Below, in pieces: positions 46,361-64,000 of a DNA stretch of 64,000 nt (position 1 is the stretch's first letter; each line of letters starts with the position of its first letter). Origin of the DNA: Pagrus major (Eukaryota; Chordata; Actinopteri; Spariformes; Sparidae). The notes below the pieces were generated by a model. That model was given only the letters and a program-made list of their open reading frames with translations, searched no databases and was not told the DNA's origin. Made by a program: the position numbers and the translations under genes. Location: the NCBI RefSeq assembly GCF_040436345.1, contig NC_133227.1, positions 23,062,671 to 23,126,670 on the forward strand. The letters run 5' to 3'.

Positions 46361-46824
46361 ATGTGTCATAGTCAAAGCCGCCAAAAGAAACCACATGACA
46401 GAAACTTTAAAGCCAACAATTATACATCTCTATGGCCTCAGTTTAAATAGTGTCAGAGCTGGACTACCAGAAGAGTCTACGAAAAGAAAACCCTGAGTAA
46501 CCATTCTCAACCATAAACCACCATTATAAGTGATTTATTTTGTTATTTTATCCAGTAACACGTACAAAACCAAAAGAAAGAATCAGTTACAACATTATAA
46601 CTTTATTCTTTCAAAGAGAACAAATATTTCTTATTCGAACACCTTTTTATCAAAATCATGTGTATTTTTAGAAGCCAAATAATAATGCGTAATTAATCTG
46701 TAAAACCTACATGGTTTACATGTGATCAGACTATATATGGAAACTGTTAATGAAGGGCAGCAGTAGGTTTCTGTAGATTTGACATGTGACCAGCAGAGGG
46801 AAGCAGTTACCTACAATAATAAAT

Positions 46825-46826
<2 letters not shown>

Positions 46827-46887
<61 letters not shown>
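46827..46887. repeat. (GT)n microsatellite
   Basis: About 30 perfect dinucleotide units downstream of sra1. Confidence 0.97.
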
Positions 46888-46888
<1 letters not shown>

Positions 46889-48734
46889 GCTATTTTTGTG
46901 AGGTCCAGTTTCAGTTTTAAACCATCGTTGTGACGACAGCCTGTTTTCAGTCTGTATAACCTGACCAACGTGAGCTAACTTTATCTGACTTTATGGCTAA
47001 ATTAACCGCTGTTCAATCAATACAAAAATACATTTAAAAAATCCATATTCCTCTGATACACTGTTGGACATAATTTAGACATTGATTGATTGATTGATTG
47101 ATTTGGCGTAGGATAAAAAAAACATGAACAAATAAAAGTGTCACATATGTTTTAAAGAGCTGCTTTCATCATGTGTTGGCCTTGATCTCCCTTCAAATCA
47201 GACACCACCATATGCCATTACATATGTCGGCTTACCAGCCCAGTGCTCCCAGTGCTGCTGGTTTCGGCTCAGTCAGGTGTTACAGGAAGCAGCTTTAAAC
47301 ACAACTCATACATGTGATGCTGCATTGAACTTCTGCTCTGTGAGCTGTAACTATATAAAAGACCTTAAAGTGCTCAAATTGTTCTGTTTTGTTCCTGTTT
47401 TTCTTCGGGGAACAGATCTGAACTTCGTTACTGATGTTCGAGTTGGAAGTTATTATCAGAAGATTGGTTTCAGCAGCTCTCCGGCCACAGTGATCGGAGG
47501 GTTTCGATGGTTTTTCAGACGTTTGCAGCCTCCAGCAGAGCTTAGTCTGACCTCTGCTGACCAATCGGCTCTGCTTCACTCCTCCTCCTCTCCTCCTCCT
47601 CCTCCTCCTCCTCCCTGGAGAGGAGGAGGAGGAGGACGAGAGGAGGCTCGAAAAGAGGAAACCAAGCAGAAAAGGTGAGTGACAGAAAGACAGAGAGAGA
47701 AACAGAATAAAAGAGTGTGTGTGTCCCCACGGAGACAAACAAACCTAAAAATAGACAAAAAGACAGAAAGAAAAGGGAGAAGTCCGTCCCTCTGGCCACA
47801 GGTCGCAAAGAAACAAGAAATATACAACTCAGAAACATAAAACCATAAACACCTACAGCTGCGTTCTGACACTTAACAATCACAAGTCTTAAAATGTGGC
47901 TTAGTTGGTAATTGATACAGGACACCCCACAGCTAAACTAGTTGTTAAATCCCTCCGCTTTGGGTCAGAATTTCGGGCCGAATACCAACCCAAAGCATCG
48001 GTATTTGACGACCTGGCAATGAGACTCTTCAGAATTGCCTTCCCTACTTTTTAATACCCAGTATTAAACCACCTGAACTACCACACTCTGATACAGTATC
48101 TGCTCTTTTGCTGATTCTGAACAAATCCAGGCTCCCCATGACCCTCATCGATGTTCCTGAGGACCCTCGGATACTTGAACTCTCCCACTTCGAGCAGTGA
48201 CTCACTCCAACCTGAGGGGAACAATCAGAAATACTCCAGCAGCGAACCATGACCTCAGACTGTTATCCTCACCACTCTGTAGTCGCTCTCAGCTTCTGAT
48301 AAAGCCAACAGAAAAAGCACCGATGTGTTCCCGAAGGCCACCACAGAGACGCTGTACGCCTCGACTGCAACTTCAGATTCTGTCGATGAAAATCACAAAA
48401 ATACAGAAATAATCTGTGGCAAGAGTCCAGTATCCAGTGAGAACATGTCTGACTTCCTGCTGAGAAAAGACAGACACGGCCGGTTACTATACAGGGAGTT
48501 GTAAGCCAAAAAACACATGCAGACTAATCTCAGAACCAATCTCATACCTTCTGACGACGATTCAGCCAATTCTTTAAGTCTGCTGGTGTAGCCAGCTGAT
48601 ATCAGGATAACGGCAAGAAAACCACCTTCGTACTGTATTCCCTCTCGTCATATTGGCAGCCGTCGGTCTTGGTTGCTGCATCAGGTCCTCAATAAGTCTC
48701 TCCCTTCCTGACTTACAGGAATGTAAACATGCAG

Positions 48735-48950
48735 AAGACTCTGCCTTCAGTTTTTTTGTAGGCTAACCCTGAAGTTAGCATCACCCTGGTTCCCTCCACT
48801 AACAGCCTATGGGAGTTTTTAATTGGATTTTGTAATATTGCCAAAAATAAGCCAAAGTTTATGATACTTACACGTTTTGTTCATCAAGATAATCCTCACA
48901 GATGAACACCACTAAGAGTAAATCTGAAGAGCCATTTTTAAGACACATAA
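48735..48950 (-). repeat. Dispersed repeat, family B (copy 3, inverted)
   Basis: TAGGCTAACCCTGAAGTTAG, TACTTACACGTTTTGTTCATC and TCCTCACAGATGAACACCAC are reverse complements of blocks in the copy at 40890. Confidence 0.65.
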
Positions 48951-49814
48951 GCACTTTTATAATCAAACTGCGGGACATTTAATGATGTATTTTAAGTCGT
49001 AGAACAACATGTGTAAATATTTTAAGCCTATTGTAACCACAGCCCTTATTTCAGGCATTTAACTGAAAACCATTTCCAAACACTCAAAGACTTTGAGACG
49101 AGGGAACAGGATGTGTAAAAATGTGATTTTTCAGGCGTCAGGACCACAAGCTACATCACTCTGTGGGGTCAGTTCTGGGTTGAGACGCGTCCTCCAACCA
49201 AGGTTTGTGGAAATTTGTGTAATCCTGCTGACAAACCCAACCAACCAACAAAAGGACGAACATGGAGGTGACAACACTAAGATCTGTCACTACTGATGGA
49301 AGCAACACAATCAGTTTCAGCAGCAGTAGTTACAGTCGAAGAAGCAGAGGCCCTTTTGGTAGTGACAGAAGTAGTATTAGTAGGATCAGTAGTCAGTAGG
49401 CGACTTGTACATTTTTAACAGGGGGATAGACCGAGCTCATTTCATTCACCTGCGACTAGCAAACTGACTCTTGGATCAATGAGTGAGACAGATTAAACAT
49501 ATTCAACTTAACAAGCCGTCTGCTCCTGGACTGTGTCTGCAGGTTAACTGGGGGGGGTGGCATCCCCATCCTAATCGCCTTTTGTCAGTAGTAGTATCAG
49601 CTGTAGTTATATTTGAATTATGAGTAGATGCACTGATATTTGTTGAATTATCAGTAGCGGTAGAAGTATTATCAGCACTAATATGTGTAGTTTTTTATCC
49701 GAAGTAATATTTATAGTATTGCAGTTTTAGTTCCTGAATAATCTCTGAGAGCTGGCGGTGTTTGCAATCGTACTTTCCAGCACAGACAGAGAGGATGCAG
49801 TTACCATGGTGACC

Positions 49815-49817
<3 letters not shown>

Positions 49818-49873
<56 letters not shown>
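49818..49873. repeat. (GT)n microsatellite upstream of camk2a
   Basis: About 28 units, roughly 450 bp before the camk2a ATG, in the likely promoter or leader region. Confidence 0.97.
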
Positions 49874-49875
<2 letters not shown>

Positions 49876-50025
49876 TCCCAGCCTGTGATTGGCCGACGGG
49901 AGGGAGTGGGTGGGCAGGTGGAGCGTCTGAAAGCGTCACTCTCCCTCTCTCTCTCCCACAGATCAGGACAGAGAGACAGAGAGACGCAGCTCTCCTCACT
50001 GCTCTCTCCATCATCCCTCCATCTT

Positions 50026-50098
50026 CTTCTTCTTCCTCCTCCTCCTCCTCTTCCTCCTCCTCCTCCTCCTCCTCCTCCTCCTCTTCCTCCTCTCCTCC
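50026..50098. repeat. (TCC)n/(TTC)n tract in the camk2a leader or promoter
   Basis: Pyrimidine trinucleotide repeat about 225-295 bp before the start codon. More CT-rich sequence and an (AGAC)n run (50191-50220) follow. Confidence 0.95.
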
Positions 50099-50321
50099 AG
50101 TCCAGAACCTAAACTCTCTCTCTCTCTTTCTCCATCTCTCTGCTTCTTCTGCTTTTTCTTCTTCTTTCTGTCTCTTCTCCTCCATCCTCCAGACAGACAG
50201 ACAGACAGACAGAAAGACAGACAGGTCTAACTCTTGGCCTTCTTCATCACCACCATCACCATCATCATCCTCAGAGGAAGACGGACAGGGAGCCCCCTGA
50301 CCCTCGCCCCGCCGGGTCACA

Positions 50322-64000
<13,679 letters not shown>

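Larger units (their letters stand above)
45151..49940. other. Intergenic region between sra1 and camk2a
   Basis: No gene recognised. It holds the probable sra1 3' UTR, a family C MITE remnant (46180-46360), a long (GT)n (46827-46887), a TCC-rich tract (about 47580-47635), a family B copy inverted (48735-48950) and a second long (GT)n at 49818-49873. Sequence at 48050-48420 has the look of an old repeat but was not classified. Confidence 0.5.

Noticed and set aside
47277-47925. Pro- and Arg-rich frames on both strands
   Set aside because: Driven by a TCC/GGA tract at about 47580-47645; no splice or homology support.

Overview
The window is vertebrate nuclear DNA, almost certainly from a teleost fish. 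It has spliced genes with GT-AG introns, an intronless replication-type histone cluster, very dense (CA)n/(GT)n microsatellites, fold-back MITEs and LINEs of the kinds common in fish. The host genes have human counterparts on chromosome 5q31-q33 (ADRA1B, CYSTM1, APBB3, SRA1, CAMK2A), so this is a piece of that ancient linkage group with a histone cluster and mobile elements set into it.

Layout. 254-562: last exon of an alpha-1B adrenergic receptor gene, then a long AT-rich stretch. 4.4-8.64 kb: a nearly full-length LINE on the minus strand (jockey-like, ORF1 with three zinc knuckles, ORF2 with endonuclease and reverse transcriptase), ending about 110 bp from the H4 promoter. 8.7-17.8 kb: one copy each of H4, H2B, H1 and H3 (plus strand) and H2A (minus strand). 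Each has a recognisable promoter and a 3' histone stem-loop. H4 is canonical, but the other four all carry unusual residues. 18.8-23.2 kb: cystm1 (minus), four coding exons plus a probable non-coding first exon. 23.5-28.4 kb: intergenic with MITEs. 28.4-39.5 kb: apbb3/FE65L2 (minus), all 12 coding exons resolved to a 478-residue protein. 42.6-45.15 kb: sra1 (plus), six exons, 255 residues, head-to-head with apbb3. 45.2-49.9 kb: intergenic repeats. 50.3 kb to the end: the first three coding exons of camk2a (plus), with large introns holding microsatellites, a 27-bp minisatellite and decayed LINE pieces.

The genes do not form a pathway. The coherent functional unit is the histone cluster, a complete nucleosome-plus-linker set under S-phase type signals whose H1, H2A, H2B and H3 are all off-consensus. 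This makes a germline- or stage-specific histone set the leading hypothesis for something not yet described. Other points of note are (CA)n tracts abutting two apbb3 5' splice sites, an apparent extra intron in the adrenergic receptor, and a LINE whose only reading-frame breaks lie in homopolymer runs.
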